From Pseudomonadales bacterium (GTDB lineage: Bacteria > Pseudomonadota > Gammaproteobacteria > Pseudomonadales > Azotimanducaceae), in contig JADHNI010000032.1 of assembly GCA_016779585.1 (NCBI GenBank), forward strand, positions 1 to 41,827: a stretch of 41,827 nt of DNA, written 5' to 3'. The notes below the pieces were generated by a model. It searched no databases. It saw only the letters and a program-made list of their open reading frames with translations, and was not told the origin of the DNA. The position numbers were made by a program, and so were the translations under genes. Shown here piece after piece: positions 31,280 through 39,666 of this stretch (position 1 is the stretch's first letter; each line of letters starts with the position of its first letter).

Positions 31280-32140
31280 ATGACTGCATTGGCTCAAAGC
31301 AACGAGTTTCCCGTACTGAGTACAGGTACCCTGCAGAGCTACCTGGATTCTATTCAGCAGATTCCCGTACTCAGCGCCGAGGAAGAAGCCGCGCTGTTTG
31401 AACGATTTCAGCAGGAAGAGGACCTGGAAGCTGCACGCCAGCTGGTGCTCTCTCACCTGCGTTACGTTGCGTACATTGCCAGGGGTTACAACGGCTATGG
31501 CCTACCTCTGGAGGACCTGATTCAGCAGGGTAACGTTGGCCTGATGAAATCAGTAAAAAAATTCGATCTGTCGCATGGTGTTCGACTGGTGTCCTTTGCC
31601 GTGCACTGGATTAAGGCGGAGATTCACGAGTACATCCTGAAAAACTGGAAAATCGTGAAGGTCGCCACGACTAAAGCCCAACGGAAACTCTTTTTCAACC
31701 TTCGCAAGGCGAAAGAACGCCTCGGATGGTTCACCGCAGATGAAGTGAACCAGGTTGCGAACGATCTTGGCGTCAAGCCTGAAGAAGTTGTTGAAATGGA
31801 GTGTCGGTTGGCAAATATTGATGAGAGCTTTGAGCCTGTCACCATTGAAGATGACGAGTATTCCTATAGCCCCTCTGGTTACCTGACACACGGTGAAGAC
31901 GAAGACCCCTCGGTACTCGTTGCAGAACAGGAAATGGCAGAGCGACATGGCGCAGGCCTTGCTCACGCGCTGGCTTCTCTCGATGAAAGATCCAGGGATA
32001 TCGTCGAATCCCGCTGGCTGACAGAAGATAAAGCCAGTTTAAAAGTGCTCGCTGAAAAGTACGGCGTATCCCTGGAGCGTATCCGCCAGATCGAGGCGAA
32101 GGCGTTTAAGACGATGCAGCCATACGTGGAAGCCGCCTGA
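31280..32140 (+). CDS. rpoH: RNA polymerase heat-shock sigma factor sigma-32
   Basis: The protein has 286 residues, normal for RpoH. It directs RNA polymerase to heat-shock and chaperone genes. Region 1.2/2.1 begins LQSYLDSIQQIPVLSAEEEAAL. Region 2.2-2.4 holds GYGLPLEDLIQQGNVGLMKSVKKFDLSHGVRLVSFAVHWIKAEIHEYILKNWKIVKVATTKAQRKLFFNLRK, where TKAQRKLFFNLRKAK is the RpoH box that separates sigma-32 from sigma-70. Region 4 ends VLAEKYGVSLERIRQIEAKAF. The gene stands alone, with a sigma-E-like promoter upstream and a clear rho-independent terminator after it, so it is monocistronic. Expected control is by temperature and envelope stress, as in related bacteria. Confidence 0.97.
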   Translation: MTALAQSNEFPVLSTGTLQSYLDSIQQIPVLSAEEEAALFERFQQEEDLEAARQLVLSHLRYVAYIARGYNGYGLPLEDLIQQGNVGLMKSVKKFDLSHGVRLVSFAVHWIKAEIHEYILKNWKIVKVATTKAQRKLFFNLRKAKERLGWFTADEVNQVANDLGVKPEEVVEMECRLANIDESFEPVTIEDDEYSYSPSGYLTHGEDEDPSVLVAEQEMAERHGAGLAHALASLDERSRDIVESRWLTEDKASLKVLAEKYGVSLERIRQIEAKAFKTMQPYVEAA

Positions 32141-32192
32141 TCAGTTGATCCTCAACCCCAAAGACAGACACTTACGCATGTCTGGTACCTTG

Positions 32193-32221
32193 CCGGGAGC
32201 CAGGGTCCCGGTTTTTTTTTG
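32193..32221 (+). terminator. Rho-independent terminator of rpoH
   Basis: CCGGGA (32193-32198) pairs with TCCCGG (32206-32211) across a 7-nt loop GCCAGGG, followed by a run of T9-10 (32212-32221). It lies 52 bp after the rpoH stop and before the next gene's ribosome site. Confidence 0.92.
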
Positions 32222-32263
32222 TTGGTAATGTGCCCCTAAGAGAATCAAGAGAAGGGAACTACC

Positions 32264-33049
32264 ATGTCTGATGTCATTACTTCCGACCTGCAATTCGATG
32301 GTGCGACCTGTGTCGCTGAACTGAATAACCTGCTGCGCCTTCGAACCACACCCATCGGCATGAAAATGTTCAAAACGAAAGAAGAGATGGAGCAGGTTCC
32401 CCGTATTCGAAGGCCGAAAGATGTGCACACAACCGATCAGATAGTCGGCCAGGCGGCACGTAACGGCTGGACGGTGGGCATTACCATGGATGACCTTGTC
32501 GGTGCACAGTGCGGCACCGTGATCGGTTTGCATCCAAGGAATGAAGAGTGGCTGTCCGGTGATCGTATGGCGGGTGTCTGGTATGCCGACCAGGAAGAAG
32601 CGGCGCGACACCAGGCGGCGATGGACGTACTGGAGTATGGCCAGTACGAAGCCATGGCAGTGAGCCCCCTGGCATCGGGTCGACTGGATCCACCGGACAT
32701 CTGCCTGATCTATGCCACACCGGCGCAGATGATTCTGTTTATTAATGGCCTCCAGTGGACCGGCTACAAAAAGCTGGAATTCAGCTGTGTCGGTGAATCG
32801 GCCTGTGCGGATTCATGGGGCAGGGCGCTTCAGACGAAAGAACCGAGCCTGTCGATCCCTTGTTTCGCCGAACGACGTTATGGCGGCGTGCAGGACGATG
32901 AACTGCTGATGGCGATACCGCCTGAATTCCTGCCGAAAACAATCGCCGGTCTACATGCGCTGTCAAAAAATGGGCTGCGTTACCCGATTGCGCCTTATGG
33001 TGTGAACAATGATGTACGTGCGGGTATGGGCGTCAGTTACTCCAGTTGA
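32264..33049 (+). CDS. DUF169 family protein
   Basis: The protein has 261 residues with GAGAAGGGA before ATG 32264. The family layout is clear: LNNLLRLRTTPIGMKMFKTKEEM at the start (DUF169: 'L.LktpPVavkf'), VGQAARNGWTVGITMDDLVGAQCGTVIGL with the conserved Cys near residue 84 (motif AxCG), DICLIYATPAQMILFINGLQW, and GESACADSWGRALQTKEPSLSIPCFAERRYGGVQDDELLMAIPPE. DUF169 proteins are cytoplasmic and uncharacterised; conserved Cys residues (about 84, 178, 181 and 201) suggest a metal or cofactor site (inference). It lies between the rpoH terminator and a convergent gene whose stop codon directly adjoins its own (TGA then TTA at 33047-33052). Confidence 0.85.
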   Translation: MSDVITSDLQFDGATCVAELNNLLRLRTTPIGMKMFKTKEEMEQVPRIRRPKDVHTTDQIVGQAARNGWTVGITMDDLVGAQCGTVIGLHPRNEEWLSGDRMAGVWYADQEEAARHQAAMDVLEYGQYEAMAVSPLASGRLDPPDICLIYATPAQMILFINGLQWTGYKKLEFSCVGESACADSWGRALQTKEPSLSIPCFAERRYGGVQDDELLMAIPPEFLPKTIAGLHALSKNGLRYPIAPYGVNNDVRAGMGVSYSS

Positions 33050-33808
33050 TTATTCCTCTGCCTCATTCGGGTCGAGGAATGACCATGCCTGGATGCCAAG
33101 GTGTCCGTCTCGATTGTTGATGTTCACCACGCCCTGCATCAGCCTGGACCCGGCAGGCGAGCTGACCGTAACGTCGACCGCAACGTTCATCGAATGCTGG
33201 CCTGTCTGAACGGCCATCAGGTTTTCCAGCTGGTAGTTCACGTCGACTTGCTCTAAATCCGATTTCGATGCCGTGATATCAAGTTCACCGACGTTGATTT
33301 CGAAGTGCGGATAGTTGAGCAGTTCAGCGGCGGCCTCGGTGACCCGTGAGTTGTGCTGGTTGACGTAGTCCTGCACCAGCGCGAGACCGCGAGCCATCAG
33401 TTCCATATTATCAAAGTCATCATCGACATAGTCAGAGCCGAAGCGCGACTGGATGCCCCAGCTACCGTCGATCTTTGTGCAGATGTAAACGATTGGCGTG
33501 GTAAGGATGACATTGCCGTCTTTGTCATAACGGCTCCACTGCCCGGCGACATGAATTTTCCTGGGTGATGTGTGCAGGACATGCTTGTAGTCCCATTCAC
33601 TGTGATCCCAGCCACTGTCGATAGTCTGCTGGTAATTAAAGTTGGCAATATAGTCATCGGCACTCGGCGCGACGCGTATCTCTCCGAATGGTGAAGGGCG
33701 CACGTGCGGAAAGTGTAGTGACCCGGCCCAGTTCTCAGCATCGCGGGTGTTCCAGGTATCAATAAACCGGTCTACAGCATCCAGTCCCGCTTTTTCCAGA
33801 TCTTCCAT
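33050..33808 (-). CDS. SnoaL/NTF2-like protein of unknown function
   Basis: The protein has 252 residues from ATG 33808. The first 120 residues look like an NTF2/SnoaL-type cone: AGLDAVDRFIDTWNTRDAENWAGSLHFPHVRPS, then strands RKIHVAGQWSRYDKDGNVI and WGIQSRFGSDY. The C-terminal half (about 130-250) is a second strand-rich unit (FEINVGELDITASKSDLEQV, MNVAVDVTVSSPAGSRLMQG) that could be another NTF2-like domain. No catalytic residue set can be named and no signal peptide is present. It begins 10 nt after the TPR lipoprotein gene and is the last member of the long minus-strand gene row. Function unknown. Confidence 0.7.
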   Translation of the reverse strand: MEDLEKAGLDAVDRFIDTWNTRDAENWAGSLHFPHVRPSPFGEIRVAPSADDYIANFNYQQTIDSGWDHSEWDYKHVLHTSPRKIHVAGQWSRYDKDGNVILTTPIVYICTKIDGSWGIQSRFGSDYVDDDFDNMELMARGLALVQDYVNQHNSRVTEAAAELLNYPHFEINVGELDITASKSDLEQVDVNYQLENLMAVQTGQHSMNVAVDVTVSSPAGSRLMQGVVNINNRDGHLGIQAWSFLDPNEAEE

Positions 33809-33818
33809 CTTTTAATCC

Positions 33819-35516
33819 CTATAAGTGAGAGGCGGAAATTTCCACATCAGCGTATGCCCATGCAGCCTGCCAGGCATCGTAGTACTGCTGTGCTTCTTCC
33901 AGTTTGCCCTGCGCCTTAAGCGCCTGATGCATGCCGAGCAGTGACCAGCCGTTGTTCTGGTTCCAGCGAAGATCGCGTCGGTAAACTGCTTCGGCTTCCT
34001 GGACACGCCCGGCTTCGAGTAAGGCCGCACCCAGGTAGTGACGCATGGGTTGTGCCCAGTCGGGTGGTTCCGTGTAGTTGTTTTCATCTTCAATCGCGAC
34101 ACCCGCCTCAAAGCTGGCAATCGCATCATCCAGGTTGCCATCCGCCATCTGTACTTCACCTTCCAGGCCGTAGGCTGCAAGTTTCAGCACGGCTGAAGCA
34201 GGGGTTGCACCAACCCGGTATTCATCGGCATTGGGCGCTTCCGCGATACCTTTCAAAAGCGCCAGCTGCTCTTTCGCCGCTGCCAGATCTCCCTTGCCCA
34301 GGTGAGCGCTGCCTTTGGCGTAAGCCCAGATGCCATCAAGATAGGGTGTGCCGGAATGCGCCGGCTCCGTGGCGAGGATTTCATCCCACTTGCCGAAGAT
34401 CTTCTGGACGAGCCAGACAGCGGCGGCACCTTTCTGGCCGCGCATGATCATGTGATCTGGATGGATATTTTCCGCAACTCGATTGGCTGCATCGATGGCC
34501 ACCGCGTAGTTGCCCTGCACCGTGGCGGAATAGCGGATGAAATCCAGTGCATGACCGGAGTGAATCTTGTGCGACAGGGGGTAGGTGCCGATGTCTGGAA
34601 AATTATTGTCACCCCAGATCATGGCAAATTTCTTGTCGACTTCCTGCGAACGGATGTTGCTCTCAATTGCCTTGTCGTACTGGCCAACCCGCACATAGAT
34701 GTGTGCCGGCATATGCACGACGTGCCCCCCGATGGGTACCGTGGCTTCAAGTGCATCAGCAGATACCAGGGCGCGTTCCGGTTCCAGTGATGCCTCGATC
34801 AGGTGGATGTGCAGGTGCAGGACACCAGGGTGCGATTTATCGTTTGCAATGATGTGCTCGAGTTCTTCAGCAACGGGAATGGTTTCGTCCTTTGGTTGTC
34901 CGTCCTTGTCCCAGTAATCCCACTTGCCGATGGACATGTAAGCGGCGGCATAAAGCGCAGCAATATCCGGGTCTTCAGGGTGCTCTTTGTTCAGCTGTCG
35001 CATGGCCGCGAGATAAGCACGATCGCGAGCGTGGTTATCCGGGATGCCGGCCTTGTCATACAGCACGTACATGGCTCGGATAATTTCCTGCTCAAGTGGG
35101 TCAGCGTTTTCAATTAATGCCATTGCACGTTTAATGGCTTTGAGACCCTCGCCCTGGGGATCATCGGGCATCATCGCGTAGCGGGAATTCGGGTTGGGTC
35201 CCATGGCATGTGCCATTCCCCAGTGCGGCATAGGATTTTCCGGATCGAGCCTCGCAGCTTCCTGGTAGGAGGCGATGGATTCAGGGAAGTAAAAGCCCCA
35301 GGCAAGTCTCAGGCCCTGGTCAAAAAATGCCTGGGCCTCAGGCACTGTTATCGAGGTAGGCCTGGAGTAGGTGCCACTGCCCGGAACGATGATGGCAAGC
35401 GGCTGATCTTCAGACTGCTGAACAGGCTCACCGGCAGGTTTTGCTGTTTCCTCTGGTTGCGTACAGGCGGTCAGTAACAGGCTCAGGATGAGCAACCATT
35501 TACACTTGTCTTGCAT
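33819..35516 (-). CDS. TPR-repeat lipoprotein
   Basis: The protein has 565 residues. The N-terminus KWLLILSLLLTACTQ has a lipobox LTAC, so it is lipidated at Cys18 and exposed to the periplasm or outer membrane. The rest is helical TPR-like repeats: FDQGLRLAWGFYFPESIASY, GKWDEILATEPAHSGTP, LGKGDLAAAKEQLALL, AYGLEGEVQMADGNLDDAIASFEAG and GAALLEAGRVQEAEAVYRRDL. A His-rich strip PGVLHLHIHLIEAS followed by GHVVHMPAHIYVRVGQY is typical of a family of such lipoproteins. The start overlaps the MFS transporter by 17 nt. A role in scaffolding or assembly at the envelope is likely; partners unknown. Confidence 0.85.
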   Translation of the reverse strand: MQDKCKWLLILSLLLTACTQPEETAKPAGEPVQQSEDQPLAIIVPGSGTYSRPTSITVPEAQAFFDQGLRLAWGFYFPESIASYQEAARLDPENPMPHWGMAHAMGPNPNSRYAMMPDDPQGEGLKAIKRAMALIENADPLEQEIIRAMYVLYDKAGIPDNHARDRAYLAAMRQLNKEHPEDPDIAALYAAAYMSIGKWDYWDKDGQPKDETIPVAEELEHIIANDKSHPGVLHLHIHLIEASLEPERALVSADALEATVPIGGHVVHMPAHIYVRVGQYDKAIESNIRSQEVDKKFAMIWGDNNFPDIGTYPLSHKIHSGHALDFIRYSATVQGNYAVAIDAANRVAENIHPDHMIMRGQKGAAAVWLVQKIFGKWDEILATEPAHSGTPYLDGIWAYAKGSAHLGKGDLAAAKEQLALLKGIAEAPNADEYRVGATPASAVLKLAAYGLEGEVQMADGNLDDAIASFEAGVAIEDENNYTEPPDWAQPMRHYLGAALLEAGRVQEAEAVYRRDLRWNQNNGWSLLGMHQALKAQGKLEEAQQYYDAWQAAWAYADVEISASHL

Positions 35517-36864
35517 AGCGTTTCCCCAATATTCGTTCTACTTTTTTATGCATGGTTTCGTTCAGTGGCCAGGTGACACTCAGGTAAAACGCGACCACGA
35601 ACACCGCTGTAGGCACAATGCCATAAAGTATACCCAGCCACATCAACTCCGTTGGCCCATTCTGGACATCCGGCAGGGAGGAATAACCGACGTAGGCAAG
35701 AATGGGTAATGACAGACCGCCGAACGAGGCAGCACATTTGGTAACAAAACCATGAATCGCAAAGTAACTGGCGGGTCGTGCTGAGCCGGTGCGAATGGTA
35801 TCCAGGTCAACCACGTCGGCCAGCATGGCGCGCGGGAGGTAGGCGAAAGCACCAAAGCAGAAACCCTTCAAACCGAAAAGAATGTAAAACTTCATATGCT
35901 CGCCGTGACTCACGGTAAGTACGCCAATAGACACCGCGCTGACCAGGACCATGGCGGCTGCCAGTGACTGGTGTTTCCCGAATCTTTTTGCCAGCCAGTC
36001 CCAAAATGGTATGGCGAGAAGTCCTATGCCGAAATACAGGAGCAGCGCACGACCAACGGAAGACAGGCCAATGTAGTCCTGGATGAACAGCAGCGAGAGC
36101 GTGTTGCGGAAATTCTCGCCACCCGTGATCAACAGTTCAATCACCAGCAGTCGGAAGAACAGCTTGTTCTTCATCATCCTGCCGACCCCGTCCTTAAACG
36201 ACACGGGTGGTGCGTTGTACGTGGGAACCTCGGGTACCTTCCAGATCACCAGGGCCGCGGCCAGGGGAATCAGGACAATCACGACAAGTGAGATGTAGTG
36301 AAGCACGGAACCGGCGTCTGCCCGGCCGAAGATCTCCTCTGAAAAGGCCACCATGCCCGCTGACGCCAGCAGTCCTGCCAGCACAAATTTTTCCCTTGCT
36401 GACTGGATCATTGTTCGGGCGTTGTAGTCACTGGACAGTTCCAAACCCCACGCCGAGTAAGGCAAGCCAAACAGGGTGGTCGAGGCGCGCAGCAGCAGGA
36501 AAAAGAAGCCCAGGTAGATGACGGTGACACCAACTTCGGGATTGAGCAGCATCCATATGGCAAACAGGTAGATGGGGATGCCCAGGACCATCCAGGGTCG
36601 TCTGCGTCCCCATCGTGTATGCCACCGATCACTGAAGTGACCCATGGCAGGGTCGGTGATGGCGTCAAAGATAGCCGCGCACATGATGACCACACCGATC
36701 ATCGAGAGGCTGATGCCCATTTCCGTGGAATACAGGCGTGGTATGTAAGCGCCGAGCGGATAGCCGAGCATGGCGATGGGGAACGCGAGCGAAGCATAAA
36801 TCCACGCCGTCTTTTTTGTGACGGACGGCAGGGCTACTTTTGAATCTGGAGTCTGACTGGCCAA
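35500..36864 (-). CDS. MFS transporter, GPH (glycoside-pentoside-hexuronide, MelB-like) family
   Basis: The protein has 454 residues and about twelve membrane helices. GPH marks are YIPRLYSTEMGISLSMIGVV, IFDAITDPAMGHFSDRWHTRWGRRRPWMVLG (the MelB-type DAxxDPxxGxxSDRTxxxxGRRRP loop) and, near the middle, the cytosolic KDGVGRMMKNKLFFRLL loop. The cation-site Asp of helix 2 is present in AIFDAITDP. It may carry sugars, glycosides or other solutes with Na+ or H+; the nearby redox genes do not reveal the substrate. It lies 41 bp after apbE and overlaps the TPR lipoprotein gene at its 3' end, so expression within the row is likely. Confidence 0.9.
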   Translation of the reverse strand: MASQTPDSKVALPSVTKKTAWIYASLAFPIAMLGYPLGAYIPRLYSTEMGISLSMIGVVIMCAAIFDAITDPAMGHFSDRWHTRWGRRRPWMVLGIPIYLFAIWMLLNPEVGVTVIYLGFFFLLLRASTTLFGLPYSAWGLELSSDYNARTMIQSAREKFVLAGLLASAGMVAFSEEIFGRADAGSVLHYISLVVIVLIPLAAALVIWKVPEVPTYNAPPVSFKDGVGRMMKNKLFFRLLVIELLITGGENFRNTLSLLFIQDYIGLSSVGRALLLYFGIGLLAIPFWDWLAKRFGKHQSLAAAMVLVSAVSIGVLTVSHGEHMKFYILFGLKGFCFGAFAYLPRAMLADVVDLDTIRTGSARPASYFAIHGFVTKCAASFGGLSLPILAYVGYSSLPDVQNGPTELMWLGILYGIVPTAVFVVAFYLSVTWPLNETMHKKVERILGKRYARQV

Positions 36865-36905
36865 GCGCTCTAGTCTACCGGCACGGTGAAATCTTCAAAA
36901 CCCCT

Positions 36906-37769
36906 TCAGAGAGTGACTTCGGAACGATAGATGTGATGCGCGGTGTCGATAGCGAGATAGGGCGCCCCGCTGTCAGCGAGAAACGAAAGCGCTTCGTCCT
37001 CCGGCATCAGCAGGGCTATGGTGCTGAGACTGCCTGCAACGACCGCCTGGTCGGCGATGACGCTGACGCCCAGCAGGTTATCTGCTGGCCAGCCTGTTGT
37101 TGGATCCAACAGGTGGCTGTATTTTCTGTCACCGATTTCGATAAAACGTTCGTAACCGCCACTGGTGGTGATGGCTCCCTGTTTCATCTTGATCGTTGCT
37201 ATTGCCCTGGTGCTGTCGTCGGGGTCAGCGACACCAACATCCCAGGCTTCGCCGCTCGGCTGTGGTCCGATGACAGCGATATCACCGCCAAGATTCACAA
37301 TGCCTGAGGTGACACCAAGCTTCAGTGCGAGCTGTACGACGGCATCTGCCACATACTCTTTTACGACACCGCCAAGATCTATCTGCATCCCGGCTTCCGG
37401 CAGCAGGATCTCTCCGGGCTTGCGCCTAACTTTCTGCCAACCGATCAGACGCGTCACCTCGGCAATATCGTCTGGCGCCGGCAGCGCCGACATATCCGGT
37501 TGCCACAGCCGCCTCAACACGCCTGAAGTAATATCGAATCTTCCGTCGCTGAGCTGGAAGCAGACATCGGCATAGTCCAGGATGCTGTCCGTCTCATCAT
37601 CAATGGGAGTGGGACTGAGCCCTGCGTTCCGGTTGATTTCGCTCACCAGGCTGTCTTCACTGTAGCGGGAATACTTTGCCTCGAAGCGGCGTATCTCTCC
37701 AAGGCAATGTTCACCTTCTGTTGTCGGATCTTTGCTGCCCGCCAGTCGTATTTCACAGGGGCAACCCAT
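36906..37769 (-). CDS. apbE: FAD:protein FMN transferase, ApbE family
   Basis: The protein has 287 residues from ATG 37769, first standard start. ApbE covalently attaches FMN from FAD to a Thr/Ser of target flavoproteins. Motifs: FEAKYSRYSEDSLVSEIN, SDGRFDITSGVL, IDLGGVVKEYVADAV (131-145, the FAD-binding DLGGxxKGYAxD region), NLGGDIAVIG, AITTSGGYERF and the metal site SHLLDPTTGWP (Asp222). In-frame sense codons upstream (YRLQFKA just before MGCPCEIRL) look like the missing first strand, so the true start may be a rare codon such as CTG upstream. No signal peptide or lipobox is seen, so a cytoplasmic location is inferred. It follows the DUF3570 gene by 28 nt. No flavinylation-target domain (FMN-bind, DUF4405 and so on) was noticed here. 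Confidence 0.9.
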   Translation of the reverse strand: MGCPCEIRLAGSKDPTTEGEHCLGEIRRFEAKYSRYSEDSLVSEINRNAGLSPTPIDDETDSILDYADVCFQLSDGRFDITSGVLRRLWQPDMSALPAPDDIAEVTRLIGWQKVRRKPGEILLPEAGMQIDLGGVVKEYVADAVVQLALKLGVTSGIVNLGGDIAVIGPQPSGEAWDVGVADPDDSTRAIATIKMKQGAITTSGGYERFIEIGDRKYSHLLDPTTGWPADNLLGVSVIADQAVVAGSLSTIALLMPEDEALSFLADSGAPYLAIDTAHHIYRSEVTL

Positions 37770-37797
37770 GGCCTTGAACTGCAGTCTGTAGATACCG

Positions 37798-38940
37798 TCA
37801 GAAGCGATAGCTGACTCCGAGGGTTACGAAATCGAACTCAAGCAGTGCGGGATGCTCGAATTCCGGCTCATCCAGTCCGTAATCGCCGGCGCTGATGTAT
37901 CTCTCATAGGAAAGATCGAGGGTCCAGTCGTCCAGGTTCACCACCCCCTTGATACTGAATGCCCATGCACCATAGCTGGATAACCGAAAGTCACTGGACT
38001 GGTACTGGTCGAGCGGAATCAGGAAGCTGTCTGCCGGGAGATAAAAGTCTGCTTCCTCCTGGCTGTAGTAGCGAATACCTGGGATCACCCTGAAGCGGTC
38101 ACCGAACTGCTGGTGCCAGGCGAAATCCAGTGTATGCGACCGGATGCCAAAGTCGTCCCTGAAGTACCGATAGTCTAGATGCATGGCAGCACCCGGACCG
38201 CCAAAGTACTTGCGGTATTTTGCCGAGAAGGTTTTCTCCAGGCGATTGTCGGGTCGCGTATCACGGATTTTGTAGGGATCAGACAGGTAGCCGTCGCGAT
38301 CTGTAATGCTCGCGCCCAACTGAACCAGGGATGTGCGATCGAGAATGTGAGTCCACGAAACTGAAAAAGATCGGCTCCGCTTTTCTTCATCGGTGACACG
38401 GCCGAACATCAGGGCGTCGGTAGGCGTAATGTCGTCAGAAGAATAGCTCGCGCCTACGGCCAGTGTGGCCATGTCATCCATGAAGTTCCACTCACCGCCG
38501 ATGGCAATGGCCTTTGCTTCATAGTCGTCTTCATCCGAGTGGCTGAGCGTCACGCTTGCCGACGAGTCCGTAAAGTAGCGGGAGACTGTGGCTGAGACCT
38601 CTGTGCGTTGATCAGAGATGGTGGCGCCACTCATGATCAGGGTGGGTTCACCGGTGGCGAAATCTGAAATAGTTCCCCAGGGTGAGGCGCCGCTCATGAT
38701 TTCACGATTGACGTTCACATCCAGAGACCAGTCTGCGCCGACGGGCGTGGTCAGCTGAAACTGGTAAACATCAATGTCGTAACGTTCATTAGAACCCAGA
38801 AGCACGTCGGAAGCTGCGATGTCCTCTTCCTTGTAGTGCGACGCCTTGACTGAGATCGAGGTTTCGCTGGGCTGAGTCGCGGCAAAAGCAGGCAGCGCAA
38901 GTGCTGCGCTTGTCAGGACGGCCAGGGGAGACTTTTTCAT
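37798..38940 (-). CDS. DUF3570 outer-membrane beta-barrel-like protein
   Basis: The protein has 380 residues. A signal peptide (KKSPLAVLTSAALALPAFA) is followed by a strand-rich sequence ending with the aromatic C-terminus FVTLGVSYRF, as outer-membrane barrels do. DUF3570 marks include SVKASHYKEEDIAASDVLLGSNERYDIDVYQFQLTTPVG, MSGASPW near the start, and RYYSQEEADFY and YERYISAGDYG near the end. Its start overlaps the DUF4266 stop (TGATG), so it is translationally coupled to the small lipoprotein. DUF3570 has no established function; I infer a barrel or barrel-like partner of DUF4266. Confidence 0.85.
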   Translation of the reverse strand: MKKSPLAVLTSAALALPAFAATQPSETSISVKASHYKEEDIAASDVLLGSNERYDIDVYQFQLTTPVGADWSLDVNVNREIMSGASPWGTISDFATGEPTLIMSGATISDQRTEVSATVSRYFTDSSASVTLSHSDEDDYEAKAIAIGGEWNFMDDMATLAVGASYSSDDITPTDALMFGRVTDEEKRSRSFSVSWTHILDRTSLVQLGASITDRDGYLSDPYKIRDTRPDNRLEKTFSAKYRKYFGGPGAAMHLDYRYFRDDFGIRSHTLDFAWHQQFGDRFRVIPGIRYYSQEEADFYLPADSFLIPLDQYQSSDFRLSSYGAWAFSIKGVVNLDDWTLDLSYERYISAGDYGLDEPEFEHPALLEFDFVTLGVSYRF

Positions 38941-39149
38941 CAGTTACACCCGCAACCGCCACCAGCGGGGCTGTTCCCTCCGGATGATGCTTCCTTGCTG
39001 TCGTACACCTGGCTTGCCAGTTGGGCATCTAGCGGGTCGGCCTCAATCTGCATGCCTGGCTGGGCAAGGATGTCGCGTTCCCAGGGTTTCACCGTCTCGC
39101 AGCCTGCGGTGAAAGCGAGCGTCAGTACCATCAGGATGATCTTCTTCAT
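38940..39149 (-). CDS. DUF4266 small lipoprotein with C-terminal GGGCGCN
   Basis: The protein has 69 residues. The signal KKIILMVLTLAFTAGC has a lipobox-like ending at Cys17, giving a mature lipoprotein of about 53 residues. The core VKPWERDILAQPGMQIEADP and the YDSKEA segment match DUF4266, and the tail is GGNSPAGGGCGCN with two Cys separated by one Gly at the very C-terminus. The whole mature chain holds only the lipid Cys and these two Cys. Gly-rich C-x-C tails suit metal, thiol or covalent-cofactor chemistry (inference). It overlaps TlpA by 1 nt upstream (TAATG) and DUF3570 by 1 nt downstream (TGATG). Confidence 0.88.
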   Translation of the reverse strand: MKKIILMVLTLAFTAGCETVKPWERDILAQPGMQIEADPLDAQLASQVYDSKEASSGGNSPAGGGCGCN

Positions 39150-39640
39150 TACTGCTCCCCGGTCAGCGCAGCGATCAGCGGTTTCAGTTTATCGATGTCG
39201 CCGGGTTTGTATCCCTTGTGCATGTGGCGGATATTGCCCTGTTGATCGATCAGGAAACTCGTGGGCATGGCGGGGATGTTGAAGCGCTCTGCGATGGCCC
39301 CCTCGGGATCACTGAGTACCAGGAAGTTTGGCTCAAACCTGCGAACGAATCGCCTGGCATCTTCCGGATTGCTGTCGACGCTGACCGCTACTACCTGGAA
39401 CTGCTCTTCGCCGAACTCTTCCTGCAGAGCATGCATATCCGGGAAAGAAACCTTGCAGGGGCCACACCAGCTGGCCCAGAAATCCACGTACAGAACTTTG
39501 CCTCGCAGGCTGTCTGTGCTTACCGGTTCGCCGTCGAGTGTATTCAGGGTAAAGGTGGGTGCCGCACCAGTTGGCTCTTCGCTGGCGAATGTCAGCAGTG
39601 GTAATAGCAACAGCAGGTACAGAAATCTTGTCATGGTCAT
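39149..39640 (-). CDS. TlpA-like periplasmic thioredoxin-fold protein
   Basis: The protein has 163 residues. ATG 39640 has AAGGATCTAA just upstream. A signal peptide (MTRFLYLLLLLPLLTFAS) precedes the thioredoxin fold: YVDFWASWCGPCKVSFPDM gives the redox pair Cys59-Gly-Pro-Cys62, VVAVSVDSNPEDARRFV the TlpA-type insert, and FNIPAMPTSFLIDQQG the cis-Pro loop. Periplasmic TlpA/ResA proteins reduce disulfides or mature metal and haem sites. It is the first of the TlpA-DUF4266-DUF3570-ApbE block and starts 26 bp after a Nudix gene. Likely partner: the Cys pair of the adjacent DUF4266 tail (inference). Confidence 0.92.
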   Translation of the reverse strand: MTMTRFLYLLLLLPLLTFASEEPTGAAPTFTLNTLDGEPVSTDSLRGKVLYVDFWASWCGPCKVSFPDMHALQEEFGEEQFQVVAVSVDSNPEDARRFVRRFEPNFLVLSDPEGAIAERFNIPAMPTSFLIDQQGNIRHMHKGYKPGDIDKLKPLIAALTGEQ

Positions 39641-39666
39641 TTAGATCCTTGCGTCACACCCGAGGT

